64,000 nt of DNA from Mesorhizobium sp. Root552 (GTDB taxonomy: Bacteria; Pseudomonadota; Alphaproteobacteria; Rhizobiales; Rhizobiaceae), in NCBI RefSeq assembly GCF_001427285.1, contig NZ_LMFV01000004.1, positions 1 to 64,000 of the forward strand. Reading direction: 5' to 3'. Every line of letters begins with the position of its first letter. Position 1 is the stretch's first letter. Below are positions 22,259 through 29,305 of this stretch, piece after piece. The translations under genes and the position numbers were made by a program. The notes below the pieces were generated by a model that made no database searches, was not told the DNA's origin, and saw only the letters and a list, made by a program, of their open reading frames with translations.

Positions 22259-22801
22259 CATTGTCAAATAGCGGACCTCGATTGAGGTCGGGAGGACGGG
22301 CGGCCGTTCGGTCGCTCGTTTAGTAAGTTAGTGCGGCCTTGCGGCCGCCCGTCCGGTGGCTTCCCTCAACCAGTACACCGGCCATGCCGCAGTTCCAGCC
22401 TTGAAGGCCGACAACTGCGGGCAACACTGCGCCCGGTTCGAGGGCCGGACTTGGGGGCTCATCACCCAGCCGCACACCGTCATGCGACCAATCCGGCACC
22501 GACGCCCTTCCCTGATACCCGGTGCGCACCAGGTCTCCCGCAGAAAGATTTTGTGGGAAGTGAGTGGGATCAAGGGGTTGGGTGGAGGTCAGCCCGCGTT
22601 TGGTCCACATCTGGCCAGCTTGGCGCTGCCCCTCATCGGACCTCGCTGCACCCGGCCACCTTGGCTTTAAGAATAGAAAAGTCCATTGGCAGAGTGACAC
22701 TCCGCGTCACTGAGTTCAAAAGTATGCCGCGTTTTGCCAAAGAGAAGTGGAGAAGCCCCGCGAACGACCGGCTTCGCTGCTGTCACAGATAAGAATATAG
22801 G
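22259..22801. other. Unassigned stretch with no convincing gene
   Basis: About 540 bp without a believable protein gene; the open frames through it are low in family-like features. A 13-bp perfect inverted repeat starting GGACGGGCGG is at 22294-22306 and 22342-22354. A second hairpin, AGTGAC...GTCACT, lies near 22693-22711. Read on the minus strand, the stretch 22700-22294 is rich in G/C with many self-complementary blocks, suggesting a structured RNA remnant (possibly the 5' part of a group II intron, unproven) and not a coding gene. Confidence 0.4.
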
Positions 22802-22809
22802 AACAAATT
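22802..22809. repeat. Target-site duplication AACAAATT, left copy
   Basis: The eight bases AACAAATT stand immediately outside the left terminal inverted repeat and recur at 24961-24968 immediately outside the right one. Eight-base duplications are what IS1595-family elements make. Confidence 0.9.
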
Positions 22810-22833
22810 CCTAATTGTATACGTGACAAAGCA
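22810..22833 (+). repeat. Left terminal inverted repeat
   Basis: Begins CCTAATTGTATACGTGACAA. It matches the reverse complement of 24937-24960 at 22 of 24 positions; the differences are at positions 8 and 14 of the repeat. Confidence 0.9.
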
Positions 22834-22852
22834 GAATAAAGTCCTATATGAT
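22823..22852 (+). promoter_or_regulatory. Possible promoter in the left end, firing inward
   Basis: GTGACA at 22823-22828 and TATGAT at 22847-22852, separated by 18 bp, resemble a sigma-70 promoter overlapping the left inverted repeat. It would transcribe rightwards through the structured segment towards the small frame at 23170. This is inferred from sequence only. Confidence 0.4.
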
Positions 22853-22939
22853 TCGGGTGCGTGACAGGCCGGCTGTGGATAAAGAAAAGCCGTCAAGAGG
22901 GTTGGAATTTTTAAGCGTGCGCGTAATGTGAACAGCGGT

Positions 22940-23006
22940 GGAGGCGGCGGGAGTTGAACCCACTAGACCAAAGGTCGGAAGCCCGGACTAGCACCAAGCC
23001 GCCCCC
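22940..23006 (-). ncRNA. tRNA-like structure (acceptor stem plus T-arm, no anticodon arm)
   Basis: On the minus strand GGGGGCG at the 5' side pairs with CGCCTCC at the 3' side as a seven-base acceptor stem, and GTGGG-TTCAACT-CCCGC makes a canonical T-arm with a seven-base T-loop. About 35 bases lie between, enough only for GACC-TTT-GGTC and a rudimentary D-like loop, so no anticodon arm can form. Such a layout recalls a tmRNA 3' end or a degenerate tRNA. Two further hairpins follow on the + side (23011-23033, 23037-23051). It is inside the transposon. Function unknown. Confidence 0.45.
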
Positions 23007-23169
23007 ACAACTTCCCCGGATGGATCGGGGAAGAAGGCACCATTCGGGTGCGCCAGCCAGCAAAGCCCGTTGGGGCGGGTGTGTGAGCCCTAGGAAGTGA
23101 ATCACACCCCTCCATCGCGCTGGCAGCCATCACAAAAAGCGACTCGTTTGCTTCTGACAAGGGTTCGTT

Positions 23170-23373
23170 TTGAAAGCTCCAGTTAACACCGCAAGAAAGC
23201 GCCCCCTAATTGGGGAAAACGGGGAAAACCCGGGATATTCCTCAGAGGAAACGCGCTTCAACGATGCGCTGAAGCGGATGCTAAAGACGCCGCCGAAGCC
23301 GAATGATGAGCGTCGCGCTCGGGTTGATAAACAGCCAAACGATTCAAAGCAGGCTGTTAAGAAGCGCAATTAG
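23170..23373 (+). CDS. Small hypothetical passenger protein, 67 residues
   Basis: A basic hydrophilic protein with FNDALKRMLKTPPKPN near the middle, a pattern like the short proteins often found in mobile elements, followed by a Lys/Arg-rich tail. The start is a TTG at 23170 with AAGGG six bases upstream; there is no ATG alternative at that end. It converges with the 159-residue gene, leaving a 2-bp gap. No function can be assigned, and translation is uncertain. Confidence 0.45.
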   Translation: MKAPVNTARKRPLIGENGENPGYSSEETRFNDALKRMLKTPPKPNDERRARVDKQPNDSKQAVKKRN

Positions 23374-23375
23374 AT

Positions 23376-23855
23376 TTAGGCCATCCACCCGCTACCGCCG
23401 CGATTGCCCCTATTCACTACAGGTTTGATGAATTTCCCGGTTTTCTCGTCAAAACCGCAGGTGTGGCATTTCCAATGAGTGAGGCCGTGAGATTGACCGC
23501 GATTATGCAAATACGATCTGATGCCCTTCTCGTAGCAGTTTGCACATATTTTATGCGGAATCTCGCCGTTCTCCATGCCGGGCTTAAGGGAGCGAACGAG
23601 GATACCTGGGGGAAGTTCTTCAAGCTGGTAGCGTTGCTTCTCAGTTTCCCAGTTTTCGAAGCGCACCAGTTCTTTTTCAAGCTCGCCTACGCGGGCAATC
23701 AACGCCGCTTGCGCCGCTTGTGCAGCGATGATTTTTTCCGTGAGTTCTATGACCGCCGTATTTCTAACGGCGGCATCGTTGATGTCCTTCAATCCCTTCG
23801 CCATATCGAGCATGGTCTTAAAGGTGCCGAGTCCAGCCATTGCTTCCGCAAACAT
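23376..23855 (-). CDS. Passenger protein with coiled coil and zinc ribbon
   Basis: A 159-residue protein. Residues 1-30 (FAEAMAGLGTFKTMLDMAKGLKD) are helical and about 35-78 look like a coiled coil. A zinc ribbon at 104-133 uses C104, C107, C130 and C133 (CANC and CHTC). The tail is Gly/Arg/Asn-rich. The ATG at 23855 has AGGAG upstream. I recall similar proteins from phages and mobile elements but know no function. It lies downstream of the transposase on the same strand with a 74-bp gap, and may be read from the transposase promoter. Confidence 0.75.
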   Translation of the reverse strand: MFAEAMAGLGTFKTMLDMAKGLKDINDAAVRNTAVIELTEKIIAAQAAQAALIARVGELEKELVRFENWETEKQRYQLEELPPGILVRSLKPGMENGEIPHKICANCYEKGIRSYLHNRGQSHGLTHWKCHTCGFDEKTGKFIKPVVNRGNRGGSGWMA

Positions 23856-23929
23856 TCAAGTCTCCTATCGAATCGCGGGTGACAGGCTACTTCCTTTTTC
23901 GCAGAACAAGGAGTCGGCGGGCTTTCTGC

Positions 23930-24898
23930 TTAGGCGTTACTGGCTTCACCAATCCGCCGATAGGTAAGGCGCTTGCCTTCGATCATTGCAAGCAACTGGT
24001 CATGGCGTTCGGTATCTGAAACCTTGAGCGCGGCGCGGCGATTGTAGCGGAAATCGAACTCGGCAAGGTAGCGGTGCAGGTGGGCTTCGCCGCAGTGCTG
24101 GTAAACGCCGATCATGCCACGCTTGAACACTGAAAACACGTTCTCAATCGTGTTGGTATGGACGGAACCGCGAGCATATTCATTGCGGGAATGATTGACC
24201 GTTTCGTGCTTGGCATATTCTTCGCCAGTCGTGGTGTAGAGGCGGCTTTCGTCGGTGTAGAGCGTCGATGAGCGGTCGGCGTTGCGAACCAGAATATCGC
24301 GCACAACGGCCTTGGTGGCATGCTCAACATGGAAGGAACGAACCGAGCCGCCGCGCTCGACCAGCGAAACAACGGTGCGCTTCTGTGCGCCGCCGCCCTT
24401 GCCCTTTTTGAGAAATGGACGGCCCTTGCGCGACGGTGAGATATAGGGAACGTCGCGTTTGCCGATATAGGTTTCGTCGGCTTCGATGGTTTTGCCTTCG
24501 CCGCCAAGCGGGCCGGCTGACTTCACGTCCTCCTTCATGGCTTCGCGAATGCGATGGGCCATGAACCATGCGGTCTTGTAGGTGACGCCGAGCATACGGT
24601 GCAGTTGATGCGCGGACATGCCCTTCTTGGAAGAGGTCATGAGGAATGTCGCTAGAAGCCACTTGTTCAAGGCGATCTTGGAACGCTCGAAGACGGTGCC
24701 GACAGTCACGGTGAACTGTTCGCGGCATTCCATGCAGTTATAGAGGCCGGGACGGTGCGCTTTGCCTTCCATCTTGGTGATGCGGGTTTCGTTGGCATTA
24801 CCGCAATGCGGGCAGATCGGGCCATTCGGCCAGCGCTGCGCCTCAAGATGGACACGGGCGGCGTCGGCGTCTTGGAAAATCGGGCTGTCGAGCTTCAT
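23930..24898 (-). CDS. IS1595-family (ISXO2-like) transposase
   Basis: A 322-residue DDE-type transposase. The N-terminal zinc ribbon (C29, C32, C55, C58: CPHC and CMEC) is the IS1595 hallmark and is followed by a helical DNA-binding part. The catalytic core shows EADETYIG, TDESRLY and HTNTIENVFSVFKRG with the acidic residues in place, so the enzyme looks intact. The ATG at 24898 is preferred over 24919 because it starts nearer the conserved part and has GGAAA upstream. It should catalyse cut-and-paste or copy movement of 22810-24960. Confidence 0.93.
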   Translation of the reverse strand: MKLDSPIFQDADAARVHLEAQRWPNGPICPHCGNANETRITKMEGKAHRPGLYNCMECREQFTVTVGTVFERSKIALNKWLLATFLMTSSKKGMSAHQLHRMLGVTYKTAWFMAHRIREAMKEDVKSAGPLGGEGKTIEADETYIGKRDVPYISPSRKGRPFLKKGKGGGAQKRTVVSLVERGGSVRSFHVEHATKAVVRDILVRNADRSSTLYTDESRLYTTTGEEYAKHETVNHSRNEYARGSVHTNTIENVFSVFKRGMIGVYQHCGEAHLHRYLAEFDFRYNRRAALKVSDTERHDQLLAMIEGKRLTYRRIGEASNA

Positions 24899-24918
24899 TG
24901 CGGTTTCCCTATGCCGCA

Positions 24919-24947
24919 AATCTATGAAATGGCTCGTGCTTTGTCAA
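24919..24947 (-). promoter_or_regulatory. Transposase promoter within the right end
   Basis: On the minus strand TTGACA (24947-24942), a 17-bp spacer and TAGATT (24924-24919) form a sigma-70-like promoter whose -35 box is part of the right terminal inverted repeat. It points into the transposase. Binding of transposase to the end would therefore repress its own gene (inference). Confidence 0.55.
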
Positions 24948-24960
24948 GTATATAATTAGG
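24937..24960 (-). repeat. Right terminal inverted repeat
   Basis: The minus strand begins CCTAATTATATACTTGACAA, pairing with the left end at 22810-22833. It is immediately followed by the duplicated AACAAATT. Confidence 0.9.
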
Positions 24961-24968
24961 AACAAATT
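24961..24968. repeat. Target-site duplication AACAAATT, right copy
   Basis: Identical to 22802-22809. Removing one copy and the element restores an uninterrupted sequence reading GGAACAAATTCC. Confidence 0.9.
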
Positions 24969-25167
24969 CCTTTACACCGTCACGCTTACATGTTAGAGCA
25001 GGAACACTCTCCAAGTTGTGCCCATAGCATGAGGAGTGCCAGCCATACGACAGCCGGCACCTGCTAGCTGGCGGCGTTTAGGGCTGTTGGGCGACGACCC
25101 TGGGCGCCAATACGCTACGGCAAAGGGATAAGGTATATTACTTTAAACCATCCGAATAGCCTTGTTC

Positions 25168-25183
25168 CACGTATTGAAACGTG
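25168..25183. promoter_or_regulatory. Inverted repeat upstream of the toxin-antitoxin-chaperone operon
   Basis: CACGT-ATTGAA-ACGTG is a perfect 5-bp inverted repeat about 30 bp before the toxin start. TTGAAA (25174-25179) within it, 17 bp from TAACTT (25197-25202), could be a promoter. This is the natural place for the antitoxin to bind and repress its own operon; this is inferred. Confidence 0.45.
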
Positions 25184-25214
25184 TTTAGGCTTAACTTAAC
25201 TTCTTCGAGAGAGC

Positions 25215-25658
25215 ATGGCGTCAGGTTCGCACGAAAAAGATTCGAACGACGGCGTCGCCATCCTGAGAAAGGACGGATGCATCTGCGCGAATGGTGACCA
25301 CGCGGATGTATGGCTCATCGATGAGGCCAAGAGTGAATATGAAAAACTCCTTGCACGCACCGATGCAAATAGCCGGCGTGCGGCCGCGCAACTCCCGCGC
25401 TATTTCCTGCGATACTCGCAGGGACTGCGCCTTTCAGATGAGCAATTCAAACCTCAGGGACAGAAAAGCAGCGGGAAACACACGCTCCAAATCTGGGAGT
25501 TCAAGGGCTACCAGTATAGGATATACGGCGTTGTGGTTGAGGTAGGTAAGAAGAGGACATTTATCGGAACCGCCGCAGACCCAAGCAAGAAGAATAATAA
25601 AGCCAACCCATCCATTGTCCAGAAAGCACTGGATAATTACGTGAGGATATTCAAATGA
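25215..25658 (+). CDS. RelE/HigB-superfamily toxin-like protein of a TAC module
   Basis: A 147-residue basic protein. After about 30 unusual N-terminal residues, the part from VWLIDEAKSEYEKLL resembles RelE/HigB-type toxins: helices (36-70), a beta-strand run LQIWEFKGYQYRIYGVVVEV (91-110) and a C-terminal helix after KKNNKANPSIVQKAL. Such toxins cleave mRNA on the ribosome. The ATG at 25215 has GAGAGAG upstream. It overlaps the following antitoxin gene by ATGA. The order toxin-antitoxin-SecB matches Mycobacterium tuberculosis higB1-higA1-Rv1957. The catalytic residues cannot be named with certainty. Confidence 0.75.
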   Translation: MASGSHEKDSNDGVAILRKDGCICANGDHADVWLIDEAKSEYEKLLARTDANSRRAAAQLPRYFLRYSQGLRLSDEQFKPQGQKSSGKHTLQIWEFKGYQYRIYGVVVEVGKKRTFIGTAADPSKKNNKANPSIVQKALDNYVRIFK

Positions 25659-26065
25659 ACCAGGAAAAGAATAGTGCCGTTGACTTCATTACTGCGGAGG
25701 AAAACGCTCTTATGGATTTCCAATTTGCTATCCTTGATGAATTGGAAGCACGTGCATGGACGCAAGCGCGCCTCGCCGAAGAGCTTGGCGTTACGAGAGC
25801 GCGCGTGAGTCAAATGCTGTCATCCGAAGCTAATCCGACGTTGAAGCTGGCGGCACGCGCGTTGACCGTACTCGGGCTCAAGGCTGAATATGATCGTGCT
25901 GAGAGGCAAAAGGGAAAGCTGTCGGCACGTTTGATCCTTGACGACTTCGACGCTGCGCTTTCGCGTTTTGTCGACAACATTCAAGCTACCTCTTACGTTC
26001 GCCTGTCGAAATCTCAATATGCCGCAAATGAAAATTTTACTGAAACTTTTTCGCAAGCGGCCTAA
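25655..26065 (+). CDS. XRE/HigA-like antitoxin with long C-terminal extension
   Basis: A 136-residue DNA-binding protein. The helix-turn-helix lies at about 35-75 (WTQARLAEELGVTRARVSQML, NPTLKLAARALTVLGL). A C-terminal extension of about 55 residues (LDDFDAALSRF, YVRLSKSQYAANENFTETF) with exposed aromatics follows. In TAC systems this region is the chaperone-addiction segment that makes the antitoxin unstable without its SecB-like partner. The start overlaps the toxin stop, and the chaperone gene follows after 4 bp. It likely represses the operon. Confidence 0.85.
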   Translation: MNQEKNSAVDFITAEENALMDFQFAILDELEARAWTQARLAEELGVTRARVSQMLSSEANPTLKLAARALTVLGLKAEYDRAERQKGKLSARLILDDFDAALSRFVDNIQATSYVRLSKSQYAANENFTETFSQAA

Positions 26066-26069
26066 TTGA

Positions 26070-26561
26070 ATGGCCAAGGAAAACACAACTGTGAAGCTAG
26101 GGCTCTCGAAGAAGGAGATGCTTAGGCAATACCATCACGTGGTGGACTCTGCCGAATTGGTTTCTATATCTCTTATTAAAAGTCAGTTTGAAGTAAAACC
26201 TAACTTTTTTTCTTCTGAAAAAGCCAGACAAAACATTGGTTTTGATATCGATGTTTCGGAACTTGATTTCTCCGAGGAAAAAGGCGCAGTTATGGCATTT
26301 TTAAATGCTTCGGTGGAATCGAGAATTGGAAAGAAGCGTGAGCTTTTATTCCGAGCTGACTATATAGTTTTCTATGGTGGTCTGGTAGGAGCTTCGCCGG
26401 AAGCTGTAGATGCCTTCGTCAAACGAGTGGCTCCTTTTGCGTGCTATCCCTACTTTAGGGCATTGTTTGCAAACCATGACTGGGCGGCCAATACGCGGCT
26501 GCCTCCGCTGCCAGTGCTGCGAGAACCCGTAAAATTGGACACGGGTGAAATGACACGTTAG
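26070..26561 (+). CDS. SecB-like chaperone of a toxin-antitoxin-chaperone module
   Basis: A 163-residue protein with the SecB fold pattern: the strands around IGFDIDVSELDF and VMAFLNASVESRI, then LFRADYIVFYGGLVGASPEAV, and the diagnostic C-terminal block PFACYPYFRALFANHDWAANTRLPPLPVL (about 122-150). That block corresponds to PNILFPYARE...FPQLNLAP in E. coli SecB and FALYPYIRE...LPPLTLE in Rv1957. The general export SecB is acidic; this copy is in an operon with toxin and antitoxin, so it is probably dedicated to stabilising that antitoxin. Base composition is visibly more A/T-rich than the neighbouring core genes, suggesting transfer. Confidence 0.82.
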   Translation: MAKENTTVKLGLSKKEMLRQYHHVVDSAELVSISLIKSQFEVKPNFFSSEKARQNIGFDIDVSELDFSEEKGAVMAFLNASVESRIGKKRELLFRADYIVFYGGLVGASPEAVDAFVKRVAPFACYPYFRALFANHDWAANTRLPPLPVLREPVKLDTGEMTR

Positions 26562-26645
26562 TTGGCAATCAATAAAGGAAGCCGTGCTCTCAAGTGCTTT
26601 GCGATTGAGGCTTAAAATTCTATCTTACGTTCCTAAAGGCTTGAT

Positions 26646-26690
26646 CGGACACGGGCCTGCTAGCGAAGTGCAGAAAATGTGTCGTGTCCG
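26646..26690 (+). terminator. Possible stem-loop after the TAC operon
   Basis: CGGACACG (26646-26653) pairs with CGTGTCCG (26683-26690) across a 29-nt loop, 85 bp after the chaperone stop. There is no T-run, so it is a weak terminator candidate. Confidence 0.3.
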
Positions 26691-26708
26691 TCATCAGACG
26701 GCGCCCCG

Positions 26709-26797
26709 GGGTGGGACCCGGTGCCTCCGGCACCTCCCACCCGGACAATAGCTCGCATCGATCCACCGGATCGATGCGTCGGGCCAAAAGGCCCGAC
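26709..26797 (-). terminator. Three consecutive hairpins downstream of lepA
   Basis: Three perfect stems follow the lepA stop: GTCGGGCC/GGCCCGAC at 26778-26797 with an AAAA/TTTT loop, GCATCGATCC/GGATCGATGC at 26755-26777, and a longer GGGTGGGA...TCCCACCC stem enclosing GGTGCC/GGCACC at 26709-26742. They probably end or stabilise the lepA transcript and insulate it from the island. No T-run is evident. Confidence 0.5.
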
Positions 26798-26799
26798 CG

Positions 26800-28614
26800 C
26801 TAGTTGTCCCCCATCTTAAGCGCCTGAATGAACGCTTCCTGCGGGATGTCAACCTTGCCGAACTGGCGCATGCGCTTCTTGCCTTCCTTCTGCTTGTCGA
26901 GCAGCTTGCGCTTGCGGCTGACGTCGCCGCCGTAGCACTTGGCCGTGACGTCCTTGCGCAGCGCCGAAAGCGTTTCGCGGGCAATGACCTTGCCGCCGAT
27001 GGCAGCCTGGATCGGGATCTTGAACATGTGCTGCGGGATCAATTCCTTCAGCTTCTCGACCATGGTGCGGCCACGCTTTTCCGCCGCCGTGCGGTGGACC
27101 AGCATGGAGAGCGCATCGACCGGTTCCTCGTTGACGAGGATCGACATCTTGACGAGGTCGCCTTCCTTGTAGTCGGTCAAATGGTAGTCGAAGGAGGCGT
27201 AGCCCTTCGAGATCGACTTCAGGCGGTCATAGAAATCGAACACCACTTCGTTGAGCGGCAGGTCGTAGACCAGCATGGCGCGCTTGCCGACATAAGAGAG
27301 GTCGACCTGGATGCCGCGGCGGTCCTGGCAGAGCTTGAGGATGGAGCCGAGATAGTCGTCGGGCGTGAGGATGGTGGCGCGTATCCACGGCTCCTCGATG
27401 TGGTCGATCTTGACCACGTCAGGCATGTCGGCGGGATTGTGCAGTTCCTTCATCTCGCCGTTGGTGAGATGCATGCGGTAGACGACCGAGGGCGCGGTGG
27501 CGATGAGGTCGAGGTCGAACTCGCGCTCCAGCCGCTCCTGAATGATTTCGAGGTGCAGCAGGCCAAGGAAGCCGCAGCGGAAGCCGAAGCCGAGCGCGGC
27601 CGACGTTTCCATTTCATAAGAGAACGAGGCGTCGTTGAGGCGCAGCTTGCCGACGGCGGCGCGCAAATCCTCGAAGTCGGCGGCATCGACCGGGAACAGG
27701 CCGCAGAACACCACCGGCTGGGCGGGTTTGAAGCCGGGCAGCGCCGAAGCGGTGGGGCGGCGGTCCTCGGTGATGGTGTCGCCGACGCGGGTGTCGGCCA
27801 CTTCCTTGATCGAGGCGGTGATGAAGCCGAACTCGCCGGGGCCGATCTCGTCGGCCTGCACCATCTTGGGCGTGAAGAAGCCGGCGCGCTCGACCGGGTA
27901 TTTCGCGCCGGTGCCCATCATGCGGATGGTCTGGCCCTTGCGCAGAACGCCGTCGATGACGCGCACGAGCACGATGACGCCGAGATAGGCGTCGTACCAG
28001 CTGTCGACCAGCATGGCCTTGAGCGGCTTTGACGCATCGCCTTCGCGCGGCGGCGGAAGCTGGTGGACGATGGCCTCCAGCACGTCCTCGATGCCGATAC
28101 CGGTCTTGGCCGAGATCATGACGGCCTGCGAGGCGTCGAGGCCGATGACTTCCTCGACCTGCTCCTTGATGCGCTCGGGCTCGGCGGCGGGCAGGTCGAT
28201 CTTGTTGAGGACGACGACGATCTCGTGGTTGTTGTCGATGGCCTGGTAGACGTTGGCGAGCGTCTGGGCTTCCACGCCCTGCGAGGCGTCGACGACCAAA
28301 AGCGAACCTTCGCAGGCGGCGAGTGAGCGCGATACCTCATAGGCGAAGTCGACGTGGCCGGGGGTGTCGATGAGGTTGAGGACGTAGTCCTCGCCGTTCT
28401 TGGCCTTGTAGGCGAGGCGCACGGTCTGGGCCTTGATGGTGATGCCGCGCTCGCGCTCGATGTCCATGTTGTCGAGCACCTGCTCCTTGCCGGCCATCTC
28501 GCGCGCATCCATGGCGCCGGTGAGCTGGATCAGGCGGTCGGCGAGCGTGGACTTGCCATGGTCGATATGGGCGACGATGGAGAAGTTGCGGATGTGGTCG
28601 AGCGGTGTGGTCAT
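26800..28614 (-). CDS. lepA: Elongation factor 4 (LepA)
   Basis: Ribosome-bound GTPase of 604 residues thought to act in initiation or back-translocation and 30S biogenesis. The P-loop is [14 protein letters not shown], followed by IDTPGHVDF and [12 protein letters not shown]. The unique LepA C-terminal domain ends [21 protein letters not shown], a family hallmark. It borders the accessory island. The gene is core and matches its family in length. Confidence 0.97.
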   Translation of the reverse strand: MTTPLDHIRNFSIVAHIDHGKSTLADRLIQLTGAMDAREMAGKEQVLDNMDIERERGITIKAQTVRLAYKAKNGEDYVLNLIDTPGHVDFAYEVSRSLAACEGSLLVVDASQGVEAQTLANVYQAIDNNHEIVVVLNKIDLPAAEPERIKEQVEEVIGLDASQAVMISAKTGIGIEDVLEAIVHQLPPPREGDASKPLKAMLVDSWYDAYLGVIVLVRVIDGVLRKGQTIRMMGTGAKYPVERAGFFTPKMVQADEIGPGEFGFITASIKEVADTRVGDTITEDRRPTASALPGFKPAQPVVFCGLFPVDAADFEDLRAAVGKLRLNDASFSYEMETSAALGFGFRCGFLGLLHLEIIQERLEREFDLDLIATAPSVVYRMHLTNGEMKELHNPADMPDVVKIDHIEEPWIRATILTPDDYLGSILKLCQDRRGIQVDLSYVGKRAMLVYDLPLNEVVFDFYDRLKSISKGYASFDYHLTDYKEGDLVKMSILVNEEPVDALSMLVHRTAAEKRGRTMVEKLKELIPQHMFKIPIQAAIGGKVIARETLSALRKDVTAKCYGGDVSRKRKLLDKQKEGKKRMRQFGKVDIPQEAFIQALKMGDN

Positions 28615-28668
28615 GGCCGCGGGCTTTATCAGGCCGACCGTGCATCGGCAAGCGCAGCCGGCGGTGGC

Positions 28669-29304
28669 CTACCAGCGCAGGGCGCGGCTTGCGGCCAGCG
28701 CGCCGAGCGCGGCCAGGGCCAGGATGGCGATGCTGTACCAGGTGGCGACGAAGAGCGGCGAATCGTCGGTGCAGTGCGCGGCGTAAAACGTTGCCGCGAT
28801 GCCGCCTGCCAGGAGGCCCGCGACGGCGCCGGCCAAGCGCGGGCGGGCGGGCGCGCCGCGGCGCATGGCGGCAAGCAGGACGGCAAGCGGTGCAAAGCCG
28901 ATCAGCGGGATGAAGACGAGGCAGAGCATGTTGTTGTTGCCGATCCAGAGGGCCGGCCAGTCCGGCATCGGCACCAGCATCATTTCGGCAAGCACGGCGA
29001 CGGCGAGCAGGAGGGGCGCGGCGAGAAGCAGGCCAAGAACGCGCGCACCTGCCTGCGGGCGCGAAAGGGCCGCGGCCGAGGCGAGAGCGGTGAGCGCAAG
29101 CGTGGCCGTCATGACGAACTTCAGCAGGAAGCGCGGCGTAGCGGCAGCGGCGTGGATGTCGGGGCGCGGACCGAGCATGCCGAAGAACGCGACCGCCGCC
29201 AGAACGATGGCGACGGCGACACCGCCGGCAAGCATGGTGGTGACGGACGGGCCGGTTGAGCGGGCATCCTTCGACAGGGTGGCGATGAGGTCGTCGGTCT
29301 TCAT
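28669..29304 (-). CDS. nrsF: NrsF-family anti-sigma factor (DUF1109)
   Basis: A 211-residue inner-membrane protein with about six membrane segments (near 22-42, 58-80, 88-110, 122-145, 155-175, 185-205). It begins MKTDDLIATLSKDA, the conserved cytoplasmic start of this family. The start overlaps the stop of the sigma-factor gene, so the pair is coupled. In Caulobacter NrsF holds sigma-F inactive until heavy-metal or oxidative stress is sensed, with periplasmic cysteines involved; a C is present in AAHCTDDSP. Role inferred from family and pairing. Confidence 0.88.
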   Translation of the reverse strand: MKTDDLIATLSKDARSTGPSVTTMLAGGVAVAIVLAAVAFFGMLGPRPDIHAAAATPRFLLKFVMTATLALTALASAAALSRPQAGARVLGLLLAAPLLLAVAVLAEMMLVPMPDWPALWIGNNNMLCLVFIPLIGFAPLAVLLAAMRRGAPARPRLAGAVAGLLAGGIAATFYAAHCTDDSPLFVATWYSIAILALAALGALAASRALRW

Positions 29305-29305
29305 G

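Larger units (their letters stand above)
22810..24960. mobile_element. IS1595-family transposon with passenger genes (2151 bp)
   Basis: Bounded by 24-bp terminal inverted repeats (22 of 24 identical; CCTAATT...GACAAAGCA) at 22810-22833 and 24937-24960, and flanked by the 8-bp duplication AACAAATT. The transposase (23930-24898) occupies only the right half. The left half carries a 159-residue Zn-ribbon protein gene, a small possible gene and a structured tRNA-like segment. Plain IS1595 elements are about 1 kb, so over half of this element is cargo. Intact ends and duplication indicate a recent, complete insertion, probably still mobile. Confidence 0.9.

Noticed and set aside
22320-22700. 126-residue open frame on the minus strand
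   Set aside because: The product has no recognisable domain, the DNA is highly self-complementary, and an RNA remnant explains it better; coding is not supported.
22940-23006. Functional tRNA gene
   Set aside because: The acceptor stem and T-arm form, but no anticodon arm fits between them and CCA is not encoded in place.
22911-23105. 64-residue frame containing GFNSRRLH
   Set aside because: That peptide is what a tRNA or tmRNA 3' end gives when translated; the segment is better read as a tRNA-like structure.
25215-26065. Ordinary two-gene toxin-antitoxin pair
   Set aside because: A SecB-like gene follows after 4 bp and the antitoxin has a long tail, so a three-gene TAC module explains the region better.
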